Of a stretch of DNA of 64,000 nucleotides, positions 12,736 through 23,722 are shown in pieces. The notes under the pieces are model-generated. The model did not search any database and was not told where the DNA came from. It saw nothing but the letters and a program-made list of their open reading frames with translations. The translations under genes were made by a program, and so were the position numbers. How positions within the stretch are numbered: the first letter of the stretch is position 1; every line of letters starts with the position of its first letter. This DNA is from Fusarium oxysporum f. sp. lycopersici 4287 (Eukaryota > Ascomycota > Sordariomycetes > Hypocreales > Nectriaceae): positions 280,003 through 344,002 of the forward strand of contig NC_030987.1 of NCBI RefSeq assembly GCF_000149955.1. Reading direction: 5' to 3'.

Positions 12736-14064
12736 TTACTCCAACCGTCCAGCCTCACTAGTCTCATCCCTCGACTGCTTCAGAAACGGCACCAGCGTCG
12801 TGCCCCCCGTCCCCGTCAACTCCTCCCCATTCTTTTTCGACGAACTACTCGCCAGGTTCTGCGGCCCATCCTTCCTCCCGCTCCTCGCAGGCAGAATGAT
12901 ATACCGCGTCACAATCTGGATGTGCTTGTTCCTAAACACCGTGAGCGCCTCTGTCGCAGCTGTGAATGCAGCCTGAAGACGTTCTTGCGCAGGACTGCTG
13001 GGTGTTTGGGAGGCTAGTTCGCGGATACTGCCCTTGCGAGCGACGTGTGTCAGGAACCGGCGGTGAGGACCCGGCATGTAGTCTTTTACTATATCGTGAT
13101 AGCTCCTCTCGCCGGCTTTCTCGGTGTTGTTACCGCTGGTTATGTGCTCTACGCCGAGAACAACATCGAAGAATTGGATCAGGGAGCTTTGGCCGTTACT
13201 TCCACCGCGGAGATGGCGCCACTCGCCTTTTCCGTCACCTTCATCGTAGAAAACACCTTTTGGCAGACCAGCTGCTTCCATGTTTTTGCTCCCCGCCAAG
13301 AACGGTCTGATCTTGTAGTAGAACGTCATAGGATCGCACTTCTCATACATGCGCTCTAGCAAAACACCGACACTGTCGATGCAAGACTTGAGTTGTTCGA
13401 GAGCAGAGATTATAACGTCGTAGTCTCGTGTCTTGACGGCTTCGAGCGCTTCCATCATTTTAGGGATGATGGTTCCGGCGCGAGCTTCCATGGCTACGCT
13501 GATGAGGAGGAACCATTTTTCTGACTCTGTGCCGGTGAAGGTGTGTAGGGTGTCGAGGTGGTCGAGATCAGTGAAGTCGTTGCTTGAGCTGGAGAAGTTC
13601 CATAGGTTTGCAGCGGCGTATGAGAGAACGGGAGGGAGTTCGAGATGTTTTGAGACAGCAAGGAACGGAACAGTGATTTGTGGGGGTAGAATCTAACACC
13701 GTCAACATCCACATCGAATTAAAATATCAGTAGCTTAGCTTACCTGCGCAGGCTTCTCTCCACCCCAAACATAAGCATGCGTCAAGAACGCCAAGATGGA
13801 ATACGCCCTCCTCCACTCCGCCTCAGACCTTAACCTCTCCGTCGACAGAACAGGAAGAGTATCAACAGCACGTCTTATATCAAAATACTTGATTAGAGCA
13901 GGGAGATGCTGAATAACAAGCTCCCACGGCTCATAGTAAGAATCGGGTAGTTGTTTGAGGGGACTGTGCTCAGGGAGGAAAGCGTTGCTTGTCACGGCGA
14001 ACTCTTTTAGTTCGGCCGTGAGCTTGATGCGCGGGAGTTGGTACGTAACAGCGTGTGGCGACAT
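12736..14064 (-). CDS. BNA2: Indoleamine 2,3-dioxygenase
   Basis: Two exons, 13744-14064 and 12736-13692, joined across a 51-bp intron (GTAAGC...TTAG), give 425 residues, normal for fungal IDO. Recognisable family segments are the N-terminal FLPEHSPLKQLPDSYYEPWE, the SYAAANLWNF block, the heme-pocket stretch containing FYYKIRPFLAGS, and YMPGPHRRFL. The C-terminal FRNKHIQIVTRYI carries the proximal heme-ligand His (about residue 364). The enzyme is a cytosolic heme protein that uses O2 to open the indole ring of tryptophan, giving N-formylkynurenine, the first step of the kynurenine/NAD pathway. It is transcribed divergently from kynureninase with 468 bp between start codons. Filamentous ascomycetes usually have several IDO paralogues, and which one this is cannot be decided here. 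Confidence 0.93.
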
Positions 14065-14532
14065 ATTGAACTTTAATTCTTTTTTTAAAAATAGATAAAT
14101 GCAGAGAAGCTTGATGGAATTGGTAGAGAAGATGTATAATCTCAATTGTTCAGAAGAGCATCAGTCTAAAATACAATTGTAAAGCCCATGGGTTATTTCT
14201 TGTTTTTCCTACTTCCGTCTTCCGTGTACTTGATCTCCGTCTCCGGTCTCCGTGAAAATAAAGTCTCATCCGATCCGTGTTGTGCCCGCGTGACCAATCG
14301 CTGTTTGTCGCTATATCTAAAATGGATAATGACGTCCACTACGCGGATGTCGGGATGCGGATGTGCGGATGGACCAACCAACTTCCGTGCTTCCGCTAAA
14401 AATTGGTGGAGGCTTCACGGAACATAAAGTGATTTCGCAATCCCACTCACAAACGGATCATACGAGTTCAATCACATCAGTTCATAATCATTACATCACT
14501 TTCTTTTCTTATTATAATTTGAATTACACACA
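14065..14532. promoter_or_regulatory. Shared divergent promoter of IDO and kynureninase with CGG repeats
   Basis: The 468 bp between the two start codons contain four CGG triplets in direct orientation at 14344, 14351, 14358 and 14366 (steps of 7, 7 and 8 bp). Two of them are embedded in the octamer GCGGATGT (14343-14350 and 14357-14364). CGG triplets are the half-sites of Zn2Cys6 regulators. The same octamer occurs twice upstream of the Zn2Cys6 gene at 18609. A cluster of TCCGT words lies at 14214-14253. Direct binding is inference. Confidence 0.6.
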
Positions 14533-16061
14533 ATGGAGCTTTCTGGATTTGTCGAGCGTCTGAGGAGCGGTGCTGCCGCCAAGTTTCCCAGCGATGCTAA
14601 TTCTCTCGACTTTGCCCGCCATTTGGACTCGCAGGATAAGCTAAGCCATCTTCGGGATGAGTTTGTCCTGCCTACCAAGAAGTCCCTCAAGAAGAAAGCC
14701 CTCGACGGTTCACTTCGTGAGTACGCCTTTTCTCTCAATGAAGATCTAGACTAATTGTTTTAGCTGGCGCAGTCAATGGCACAAATGGTCACAGCAACGG
14801 CCATACCAACGGCCATACCAACGGCTCAGCTGATGATGATCAACAATGTCTCTACTTCGTCGGCAACTCTCTCGGCGCTCAACCGAAAGCTGTTCGAGAA
14901 TATCTCAACGCTCAACTCGAGACATGGGCCTCTATCGGTGTGAACGGACACTTCAGCGCCCTTGGCAACTCACCGCTTCCAGCATGGCAGGACCTCGCTG
15001 AGGACTGCGCCATCAAGTCGGCTGACCTCGTCGGTGCTTCTCCCCACGAGATTGTCATCATGAACACACTCACAGCGAACCTGCACCTCCTCATGGCGAG
15101 CTTTTATAAGCCGAATGAGAAGAGACACAAGGTTATTCTGGAGTGGAAGCCGTTCCCTAGTGATCACTATGCTATTGAGAGTCAGGTTGTTTGGCACGGT
15201 CTTGATCCGGAGAAGAGCATGGTTAAGATTCATCCTAATGAGGATCATATCATCACAACTGATTTGATTCTTTCGACTATTGATGAGCATGCTGAGGATA
15301 CGGCTCTTCTTCTACTCCCCGGTATTCAGTACTACTCCGGCCAACTCTTCGACATCCCCCGCATTACAGCATACGCTCAAGCAAAGGGTATCGTGGTTGG
15401 TTGGGATCTCGCCCACGCCGCTGGAAACGTCGAACTCAAGCTCCACGACTGGAACGTTGATTTCGCTTGCTGGTGCACGTACAAGTACATCAACGCAGGC
15501 CCCGGCTCCATCGCAGGTGCCTACGTCCACGAGCGCCACGGCAAAGTCGAGCTCAACGATGCCACCGGCAAAGCCACGTACCGCCCCCGTCTCATGGGCT
15601 GGTACGGCGGCGACAAGAGCGTGCGCTTCAACATGGACAACAACTTCATCCCCACCTCCGGCGCTGGCGGCTTCCAGCTCTCCAACCCGTCCGCCATCGA
15701 CCTCGCCAGTCTCTCCGGCGCATTATCAGTGTTCAACAAAACAACCATGCACGACCTGCGCTCCAAGGCTTTAGTGCTAACAGCCTACGCTGAGTATCTG
15801 CTTGATCAGATCTTGGCCGAGTCATCAGACGCTGAGCTGTTCCGCATTATTACACCGAGGGATCCGCTGCAGAGGGGCACGCAGCTTAGTGTATTGTTGA
15901 AAGATGGGCTGTTGGATAATGTTAGTGCGGCGTTGGAGGAGAATGCTGTGATTTGTGATAAGAGGAAGCCTGGCGTTATTCGCGTGGCGCCTGTACCGCT
16001 GTACACGAGGTTTGAGGATGTTTGGAAGTTTATGCAAATTTTGAGGACGGCTTTGCCTTAG
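14533..16061 (+). CDS. BNA5: Kynureninase
   Basis: Exons 14533-14716 and 14764-16061 give 493 residues, within the usual range once a linker is counted. The intron is 47 bp (GTGAGT...TTTTAG). After an N-terminal helix the protein has a low-complexity linker with repeated [10 protein letters not shown], then YFVGNSLG, typical of kynureninases. The PLP-binding features are an Asp in WDLAHAAGN and the Schiff-base lysine in [10 protein letters not shown] (about residue 302). The C-terminal [18 protein letters not shown] is also family-typical. The enzyme cleaves kynurenine or 3-hydroxykynurenine to anthranilate or 3-hydroxyanthranilate plus alanine in the cytosol. It sits head-to-head with IDO, so the first and a later step of one pathway share a promoter. 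Confidence 0.95.
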
Positions 16062-16472
16062 ATGAAAAGATAGATAATGATTGTTAATGAAAGCCTGGTT
16101 TATTTGGTTAAGCTTTGAAAGTTTAGTGAGGTCTATGGAAGGAGTTGTTAATTGTGCCAGTTGATGTGCGCAATCATCCATTGCTGGAAGTTATCTTCAC
16201 ACCGTATCTTGATTTCTTTTCCCTTGAAACGAACAGCCGTCAGCACTAGATTCGCATGACGAAGACGTTTTCCAGGCATTGCGCCATATGATCTATCACA
16301 TTACATCCCGCATACCATCGTCTTACTCGGCTAGACATGGCTTCCATAACCGAGGACCAGCCACGTTATCTTGCATCACGACGCGCAATCCTCGTCGGAT
16401 CTGATATCAGGAACATACCCGCCTGATCTGACACCTCCGAACTTCCGTACCTACCGATTCGTCATTGACGTT
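16062..16472. other. Short convergent intergenic region
   Basis: Between the stop codons of kynureninase (plus) and the Zn2Cys6 gene (minus). It must hold both 3' UTRs and terminators. No ORF is supported. Confidence 0.6.
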
Positions 16473-18609
16473 TCACAGATGGTGCGTCAGGTCAATACCA
16501 CCTCCCGCATCCAACAGCGCAAACAAGTTCAAAGCCGACCCCGAATCAGCCTCATTCCCCATCGGTCCGCCCCAGTAGCTCGGATCAGGCGTCTGCATCA
16601 TACTCTCGCTCAGCCCCAGAAAGGCCGAGTCCAAGTCCCCAAACAACGGTGATCCGACATGTTGTAGACCGTTATGCTGTAGGAACGTCCTATCCAGTGA
16701 TTCGCGCCCTCTAGAGGAGGGCGTTGTCATTGACTGGCCTGTGAAGGTGGGTGATGAGTCCATCGTGTCGGAGGGTATGAGACCAAACAGTTGGCTCGAG
16801 TTTTCCGTGCGTCGTTGCCGTTCGGCGAGTTCGCGCTTTTCGAGATATTCGAGGGCGGTTGTTAGAAGGGATTGGGCTATGAGGGAGTATTGGCCTGCGT
16901 GGGTGTCGTGTTTGGAGCAGTGGTCTAGGGCGTGGATGGCCATGCGGGTGTATTTCTCGAGGACGCGGCCGAAACCACCGAGGAGGCCGACGCCTAGGAC
17001 AAGAGAGCTGGCAAATAACCATGACCTGGAGCGTGTTAGTCTAGATATCCGTGAAAGCATGAGTTTGGGTGACTTACACAAGAATGGGAACATGACCAAC
17101 AAGAATCCCCTTCTGAATGAGATCTAATATTGGATCAACCATGAGACTCGCCGCGTCAATACAAGCATCAGCGAGTTTCGACTTTCCACTCGTTAGAGCA
17201 GATCGTCCATTAGAGTTGACGGAGCCATCAGACAGACGCCGACAAAGCTCATACATGAGAAATGGCCTCGACACCAGCATGACGGCGTAATAATACGTAG
17301 CCAATATCTGACAAGCACCACTCGCCTGAGCTCTATCCTGAGCCTCCGGATTTGCAACTATATCCTTGAGTTGTTTCAACCAGCGCGAAGACCAATCTCG
17401 TAGTTGGAGTGATATCCCCTCCGTAAGTTGCAGCGACACTTTTCGTCGTGAGTAAATCTCTGTAACTACGCCCTCAAGCACCAAGAATATCTGCACAGAT
17501 GCATTGAGCAAGTCCACCGGTTCCTCAACGTTCTCATCAGGACTTTGATACGGAACCGTACAATCAACATCCGACGTAGCAGGCGGTCTACCCATAGAAG
17601 AACTCAGAAAAAGATCAACGACCCGTATACTCTTCCAAAGCCGATCGCGCTGTCTGTGAATATCCGGCCCAAAACGCGCGTTGACTTCTGTTCTGTGAAT
17701 GCCAATCGAGTAAGCTGCACGTACAGCAGTTCCGAAGAAGAGAAACGCGCCGTTGATCTGGCATGAACACAGCATGTATAGTGTGATTAGCGTAAACATT
17801 TGGACTGTTGAGACGCTGAGATTGCCAGTGAGGTTGGAGTATGCCTTGTCGCGCGCATATTCAAAGTAATCCTGTGATCGCTCCTCATCGTTGATCTTCA
17901 TTCCGATGGCGAGGACGAGGAAGTTGACAATTGTTGTAGCGTCATCTTGCTTCTGGTCCATGTTCGCCCAGAGGATAAGGTCATCTTGAAGTCGTCGATT
18001 ATCAAACAGATCCACGAGTCCAGTCGCAATGGACAAGTAATTCGTCACCGCTAGGGGAATATCATCTGGATGAACGATTGGTATGCGGTTATCACCCGGT
18101 ATCCGTCTCGACTGATGCGCCGTCGCATTTTCCAGAACAGAATACCGACTCGACTGCGGCGCAAAAGCATTCTGCCCAACTCGTGTAGTGACAAGTTGTC
18201 TCACGCTCTGAAAAAACGAAAGCGGCGCACAATCGCCCACAAAGATTAACTTTCCCTGCGCATCGCACACCAACCTCGCCTCCCTCGGAACCTCCGTCTC
18301 ATCCTCCGCATCAATCTGTCCTCCATCATCTCTGTCGACCTGCGCTCCATTTTCCCTCACAGGCTCAGCAGCAGGCGTAGAAGGCGTAGTGTGTCTCGTA
18401 GACTGAGCCCGCTCTGAAGTCTGCGGTGAGCGCACAGAGTGCGCTTTACGCCGCCGCTGGGGAGAGTAGTGGCAGTCATGGGGCTTTTGGCGACGCGTGC
18501 AGTAGCTGCATGGTAATTTACCGTCGCACTTGACTTTGCGGGATTTGCATCCGTCGCAGGCATTGGCGATGCGGCTGCGGATGTAGCGTTCTGGTTCTGA
18601 GGGTCGCAT
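16473..18609 (-). CDS. Zn2Cys6 transcription factor, candidate regulator of the kynurenine block
   Basis: The start at 18609 (MRPSEPERYIRSRIANA) is followed at residues 18-46 by the zinc cluster CDGCKSRKVKCDGKLPCSYC...C (C-x2-C-x6-C-x5-C-x2-C-x8-C). After an acidic/Pro-rich linker comes the fungal-specific transcription factor middle domain, with typical segments such as LITLYMLCSCQINGAFLFFG, AAYSIGIHR and RDRLWKSIRVVDLFLSSSMG-RPP. One 52-bp intron (17026-17077) separates the last 184 residues. Total 694 residues. It converges on kynureninase. Two GCGGATGT words lie 46 and 82 bp upstream of the ATG, matching two in the IDO/kynureninase promoter, which suggests control of that promoter and autoregulation. 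Confidence 0.9.
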
Positions 18610-18720
18610 GCTCTGGTGATCTGGGATTGGGGTTTTTCGGTGAAGCGTGCGGAAGCGGATGTGCAGAGAGAGGTGAGAGGGCGGAAACAAGCGGATGTTC
18701 GGACTTGGAAAATTGTTAGT
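18610..18720. promoter_or_regulatory. Promoter-proximal region of the Zn2Cys6 gene with two GCGGATGT words
   Basis: The octamer GCGGATGT occurs at 18655-18662 and 18691-18698, with further CGG triplets at 18638, 18650, 18682 and 18700. The same octamer is duplicated in the divergent promoter at 14343 and 14357. The sharing is read directly from the sequence; function as an operator is inference. Confidence 0.5.
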
Positions 18721-19227
18721 GCAGTCTCGGGCCGGCTTGAGATTCCGAGTCTTGGCTTGAGGTTGAGAACTGGGGAATTATATAAATGCCTGACTCTCTT
18801 ATTTCAGATGGAATTGATATGAGTTATTGGAAAGATCATTGGGGAGATGTATTACTTCCGAAGGTTTGACATGGTGGTATTCGGTATAAGTGATAAACCA
18901 ATCGCATGTGCATTTTGTGCATGCTCACATCCGACAACACGGCACAGCGGCTATGTTCAGCGGATCAGCACTACCATCCACTGGAACTGGCTCTCACTCA
19001 CAACACGCTCAATTGACCAGCCTCAACAACTCTACTTCACTCATTAAGAAAACAGCAATATATCCCTATTTTCTCGATCCATTCATCTAAAATCAGTGAA
19101 TTTTCTTTTTTTGAGTTCCCCACTGAGGGCTATCGTGAAATCCCGAGTCGCAATCGCGCACTGATGTCTGCCTCACTTCTCAACTGTACCGTCCAAAATC
19201 GCATCCAGCTTGCTTCACTGAGCCAAT
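18721..19227. other. Intergenic region
   Basis: Upstream DNA of the Zn2Cys6 regulator and downstream DNA of the SNF2-like gene. Several short plus-strand ORFs are present, none with a recognisable domain. Confidence 0.55.
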
Positions 19228-21864
19228 CTAAGCAGTGCTGGTCTTCTGCTTCTTTGCACCACCCTCACCATCATCGCCAGCCTTGCGCTTCTCACCACCC
19301 TGAGCGACTGTCCCGTGCCCTTTAGCTCTGGTTTCAAGACCACGTTGCAGCATCTCTCGTCGCTCAGAGGCCTGTTCATCATCAAGCGCTGCCCGTGCGT
19401 TTTTCATCCCCTTGAATATCGGGAGGAACGGCTTTCTCATCTCTTTAGGTGTAAGACTCAACCGGCATTCGAGACCATCGGACTTATCGAATGCATCCTT
19501 GAAGTGAAAACAAAGATCCATGAGGATAGGCATGCTCTCGACCCAGAAGTCTTTGTCTTCGGGATGGTGAAGCATCAACTTCGCCACGATCGAGAAGACA
19601 TGGCCAAGTTGACACCATTCGGGATCATGATACTCGAAGTCGTGGCCTTTCAGATCACATGCCACCACCCAGGCGTAACGGTTGAATTGCTGGTGCCAAG
19701 TTGATTTGATCAGCTCAAAGATGCAGATCTCGCGGACGACACCAGTCATCCATTCCGGGAGCTTGATGTCCTTGGAAAGCTGCATCGCCCACTTTGTGCA
19801 ACAGACCCTCTCAATGACATCGTGGTAGGTATCGGCGACCTTGAGCATGTGAAAGATGGACTGCTTCTTCTGGTTGGTGCTACCCATATTGTTGATCATC
19901 TTGAGCATGCGCTCTGGTTCAAGAGTCCAGTTCAACAGCAGCCCTTTGGTACAGTCTGTATGCGCGTTGACATCCCTGACCTTGGTATCCACGTTGGCAA
20001 CGAGGATCTCCAAACCGGAGGCTTTGTTCTTCCATTGGTCCATGATCTTGAATTGCTCCTCGCCAGTGTCTGAGGACCGGATACTGCCAACATTGAAGCC
20101 GGCTACGACGAACAAGGCCCCAGCGATACTTGAAAAGGTCAGCAATCTCGGAGCATTCACGCAGTTCCAAGCAGGGCTGCCTGAAACGAGGGAAAGATGT
20201 GTACTTACCACTGAATCCATGGATCTTCGACATATACAACAAGACGTTCCTTGTCGTCCCTGCAGTACTTGTATGCCAACTCAAGAGCTCGAGTCATGAT
20301 TGGATTATAGTAGCAAGCCCAGCGAATGCAGTCAATACTGTCAGTTGGTGCATGTCGGTTCTTTTCATCTATGGCCTGGTCATAGAGCAAACGTAGGCCA
20401 CATGTCTGGTCATCGCGAAGCAATTTGTACGTGCCGACAAGTTGGACTACTTCCGAACTCCCGAAACCCTCGATACAGTGTTCCTCAATTTCCGGATCGA
20501 GAACCTGTTTCATGATAGACTTTGCGGTAGCGACAGTAGCCAGGAAGGGGGGTTCCTCCAGCTCGAGAAGTATCTTGTTCCGCCAGTCGAACGAATTCAA
20601 GACAGCCTTGCGGTGTTCCAGAGATTTCGATGTCGGATGATTCTCGTGCCCTGGTGATTGGGCATGGCCCAAGTCGTCGATCTCAGGGTAGTGAGGGATA
20701 TCCCACTGGAAGCGGTACTCTTAGACGAGGATCATGGGTGATGGCTGGTTGATCTCCGAGTTTGCTGAGGCTACGACGAGTTAAATAGTGTTCAGTACAT
20801 CGCAAAGGAACATTTCCAAGCAGATCTCATGATACGCATGCAACATGTTTGCTTCTTGTCGCCGCTCAGCAATGCCTCGAAGTAGTACTGCGACGATCAA
20901 GTAACTTACCGTTGGATGGACGCTTGATCAGATGTTTCATGTCCGTTATCCCAAGATCTAAAGGGACATGTGACTCGTCCTTTGCGGACGTCGACATTGA
21001 GGACTCGAATTCGGACTGAATATGATGTTGAGAGAGGAAACAGAGCTCTGCCTTGAGCTTATTTGACGAGATAGGAGGTACTTTAAGCTCGCTCAAGTCC
21101 CGGAGGCGCTGGGAGAGGCTCTTCGATGGACATGTAGTTGTAAGAGATTCCATAAGCAAGGTGTTGATTCTGATGGATACCAGCTTGTGTATGTTTGATA
21201 TGAGAATAGTCGCAATATTTCTCAATCCATTTCGGAAAGGAGATTCTGTAGTCATCCACATAATGCTCTTTGTTTTCGTCAAACATGCGCATCAAGCTGA
21301 TAAAACGATCATCGTCATTTGAGAAACAAGGGTTACTTAGCCCTCTAGCCATTTCTAAAGAAGAAGCGGGTTGCGGTTCAAGGAACTGCTGTAGGCTGGA
21401 TGTGCAAGAGTGGTGTTGAATCAAGATAATTCCGAGCACCTCTGCTCAAATCTTCGAGAATCGCCGTAAGTAGAAAGGGCGAAGAGAGCGCGATAACTTT
21501 CGAACACGGCTGCTTGGAATCGTTGAATTTGTAAGTTGAAATCTCTCAAGGGGTTACTTGAGATGGTGAGGGCCGTCGAGCAAACGATTCCAAACGGGTC
21601 TGCTTGAAAGGGGGGGGGGGGCTGGTCACAATTCCGAGCAGGCGTGCGTGAACACGACCCACAGCAACGCAAGAGAGGTGAGGATAGAGAAAGAAGAAAG
21701 AAAGGAAAGAGAAGTTGAAAACGAGGAGAAGGGATTATACATCCAGCTATGGTCACGTGAGAACATGGTGTTGGTAATTGCTTTGAAAATGTAAGGGTAT
21801 TACCATCTGGCGGCGCAAAATTCAAGGCCTCTGGTGTTGAAGTAAAGTCCGCAGACGCACTCAT
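19228..21864 (-). pseudogene. SNF2/helicase-C-like protein, disrupted
   Basis: The 3' half reads clearly. From 20672 the frame runs to a donor at 20208, and after an 80-bp intron (20129-20208) continues to the stop at 19228 with a basic tail KKQKTSTA. It contains VVAGFNVGSIRSSDTGEE, ASGLEILVANVDTKVRD and DCTKGLLLNWTLEPERMLKM. These correspond to motifs IV-VI of a degenerate SNF2-type helicase C-terminal lobe, in which the arginine-finger region is poorly conserved. Upstream, an in-frame TAA (20721-20723) interrupts the otherwise good reading PMILV-stop-EYRFQWDIPHYPEIDDLG. A 1-bp frame change near 21075 separates APPGLER from LKVPPISSN. A plausible first exon starts at 21864 (MSASADFTSTPEALNFAPPD), but its splicing is unclear. 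Probably a decayed member of an expanded fungal family. Confidence 0.55.
21610..21621. repeat. Poly-G run of 12
   Basis: Twelve consecutive G on the plus strand inside a likely non-coding part of the SNF2-like locus. Such a run is prone to length error in sequencing and to slippage. Confidence 0.9.
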
Positions 21865-22044
21865 ACTTCATCATTCCATTCCGTGATTCTCATGTTTTTT
21901 CTAAGCGATGATTGCTCTCCGACTAACAAACCCCTGGTCGTCTTACAGGATCCTGAACGCACTTCCCCAGTGCCTTGTCTAGAAATCTTCATATGCCTGA
22001 CACTAAAGGATTCAGATACTAAACATAACAAGAGCTAGCCAAAG

Positions 22045-22218
22045 NNNNNNNNNNNNNNNNNNNNNNNNNNNNNNNNNNNNNNNNNNNNNNNNNNNNNNNN
22101 NNNNNNNNNNNNNNNNNNNNNNNNNNNNNNNNNNNNNNNNNNNNNNNNNNNNNNNNNNNNNNNNNNNNNNNNNNNNNNNNNNNNNNNNNNNNNNNNNNNN
22201 NNNNNNNNNNNNNNNNNN
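22045..22218. other. Assembly gap (N run)
   Basis: 174 unspecified bases. The gap removes the C-terminal end of the CorA-like coding fragment. Confidence 0.99.
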
Positions 22219-22655
22219 AGCAGATGATTGAAAGTTCCTTTTATCTGAGAGATACTAAAGAAGCTTGCCGTAACCGCCGCTGGTAGAGAGATTACGGCCA
22301 GTACTGCGATGACTTTCTTACTGCCACTGTTTTCCTTTGTATCGAGAGCAGTGTTAATGCGAGTATCACTGTCTTGTTGAGTGACGGGCTTGAAGACAAG
22401 TTCCATGGCGATGTCCTCGGGTGTTTTGTAGCTGTGAAGCCGGCGCTTGTACGAATCAAGTGATTGGACTCGGTGACCAATGGCATCTCCGATGTTATCA
22501 TCTGCGAAGCCTGAAAGCTTTTGACTAAAGGATAAGTCCTCTCTGTTAACCTTTGGAGCACTCTCGACTCGATTGTGGTCTTGATTTGGTGACTCTGCTA
22601 CTGTTGATCCGGAGATCCTTTTTGGGCTTATCTGGATCTGATAGACCAGCCGCAT
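22219..22655 (-). CDS. CorA-like divalent-cation transporter C-terminal fragment
   Basis: From an ATG at 22655 a single frame runs into the gap. The part next to the gap, QQDSDTRINTALDTKENSGS-KKVIAVLAVISLPAAVTASFFS, resembles the end of the cytosolic domain plus the first membrane helix of fungal CorA-like Mg2+ transporters. Those usually read TLRDSKAMKTIAVLTLVFLPATF. The first about 80 residues are hydrophilic. The start is uncertain and further 5' exons may exist. The second helix, with the GMN-type selectivity motif, would lie in the gap. It could equally be a truncated or orphan fragment. Confidence 0.4.
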
Positions 22656-23717
22656 CTCGCGTCACCAACGACATCTCCTCGGGATTGGATTACTCGTGTG
22701 GCTTATGATACTTGACTCAAATAAACTTTGAGGAGTTTGAGCCGACTCCTCACGCAAAGTTCTCTTACTGGCGGTCCCATGTCAGCTCTGAGGCTCCCTT
22801 TAGCTAAATTCTCGTAGAATGAATTCAGAAGAAGAAAAGAAGGAGCTAAATCATTTCATAAAGGCTGCATTAGAAGTCAGCTCGCAATTACCGAATTAGC
22901 TGGCCACAAAAGACTAAGCAGACAATGGTAACAAATATGATATGATACTTCACGTGCCATCCAACTTGTTCTTTCGGCTCTTCCAGACTCAATCTTGGGG
23001 CAGTGGTGTTGAGATACCCCGCAGTTCTCCGCGTTCGTCTCCTGATATGAGCACTCGGCTGACAACTGTTCGCATTTCCCGTTATAGCCGTTACTCTGGG
23101 GTAAGTCCCCGGCAAGACCTGTCAATCGCGATGAAAATTAGACATTGTAGGTTTACTTCCCTCCGAGATCGTCAAAATTGGCGATACTCGCGCTATTGTA
23201 AGTATAGCCTCTTTGCGCTATCACAAAGGCCGAAGACACCAAGCACACTCAATTGCTAACAAACCTACATAATGTTCGTCAGATTGAGGCCGCGTTTCTC
23301 CTCGGGTTCACCCTCTTTTGATGCACCCGGTAACCTCCGGATAATGTTGGGTGACAATCGTGGAACTTTAGTCAGCCAAAACGCAAACCTGCATTGATCG
23401 TGTGATCTTGTACTCTTCTTGTATTAGCCAAAAGTCTACGGAATCGATGGAAAGCGATGCGCGTAGGTGGCTCCATAATTCGACGTAACAACTTGTAATT
23501 GCGCATAAGTATCGAGTGATGCCCGGCAATCTCTCGGGAACTTACTTTCTTTTAATCTCTGCACATCGCCAAAAATACTCAGCGCTACAAAGTACCCTTT
23601 GAACAGAATCTATAGTTTTGTGGCTGCAACTAAAGACACTTTGTCTATTGTTTCCCCATCTTCACGTCAACACTATCATATCATCTGTCAGCCTCAAGGT
23701 GTCCCTTAGGATCAATC
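22656..23717. other. Intergenic region
   Basis: No supported gene. A short minus-strand ORF at 22888-23115 ends in a hydrophobic stretch (YHIIFVTIVCLVFCG) but has no partner exon that I can define. Confidence 0.5.
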
Positions 23718-23722
23718 ATGGC

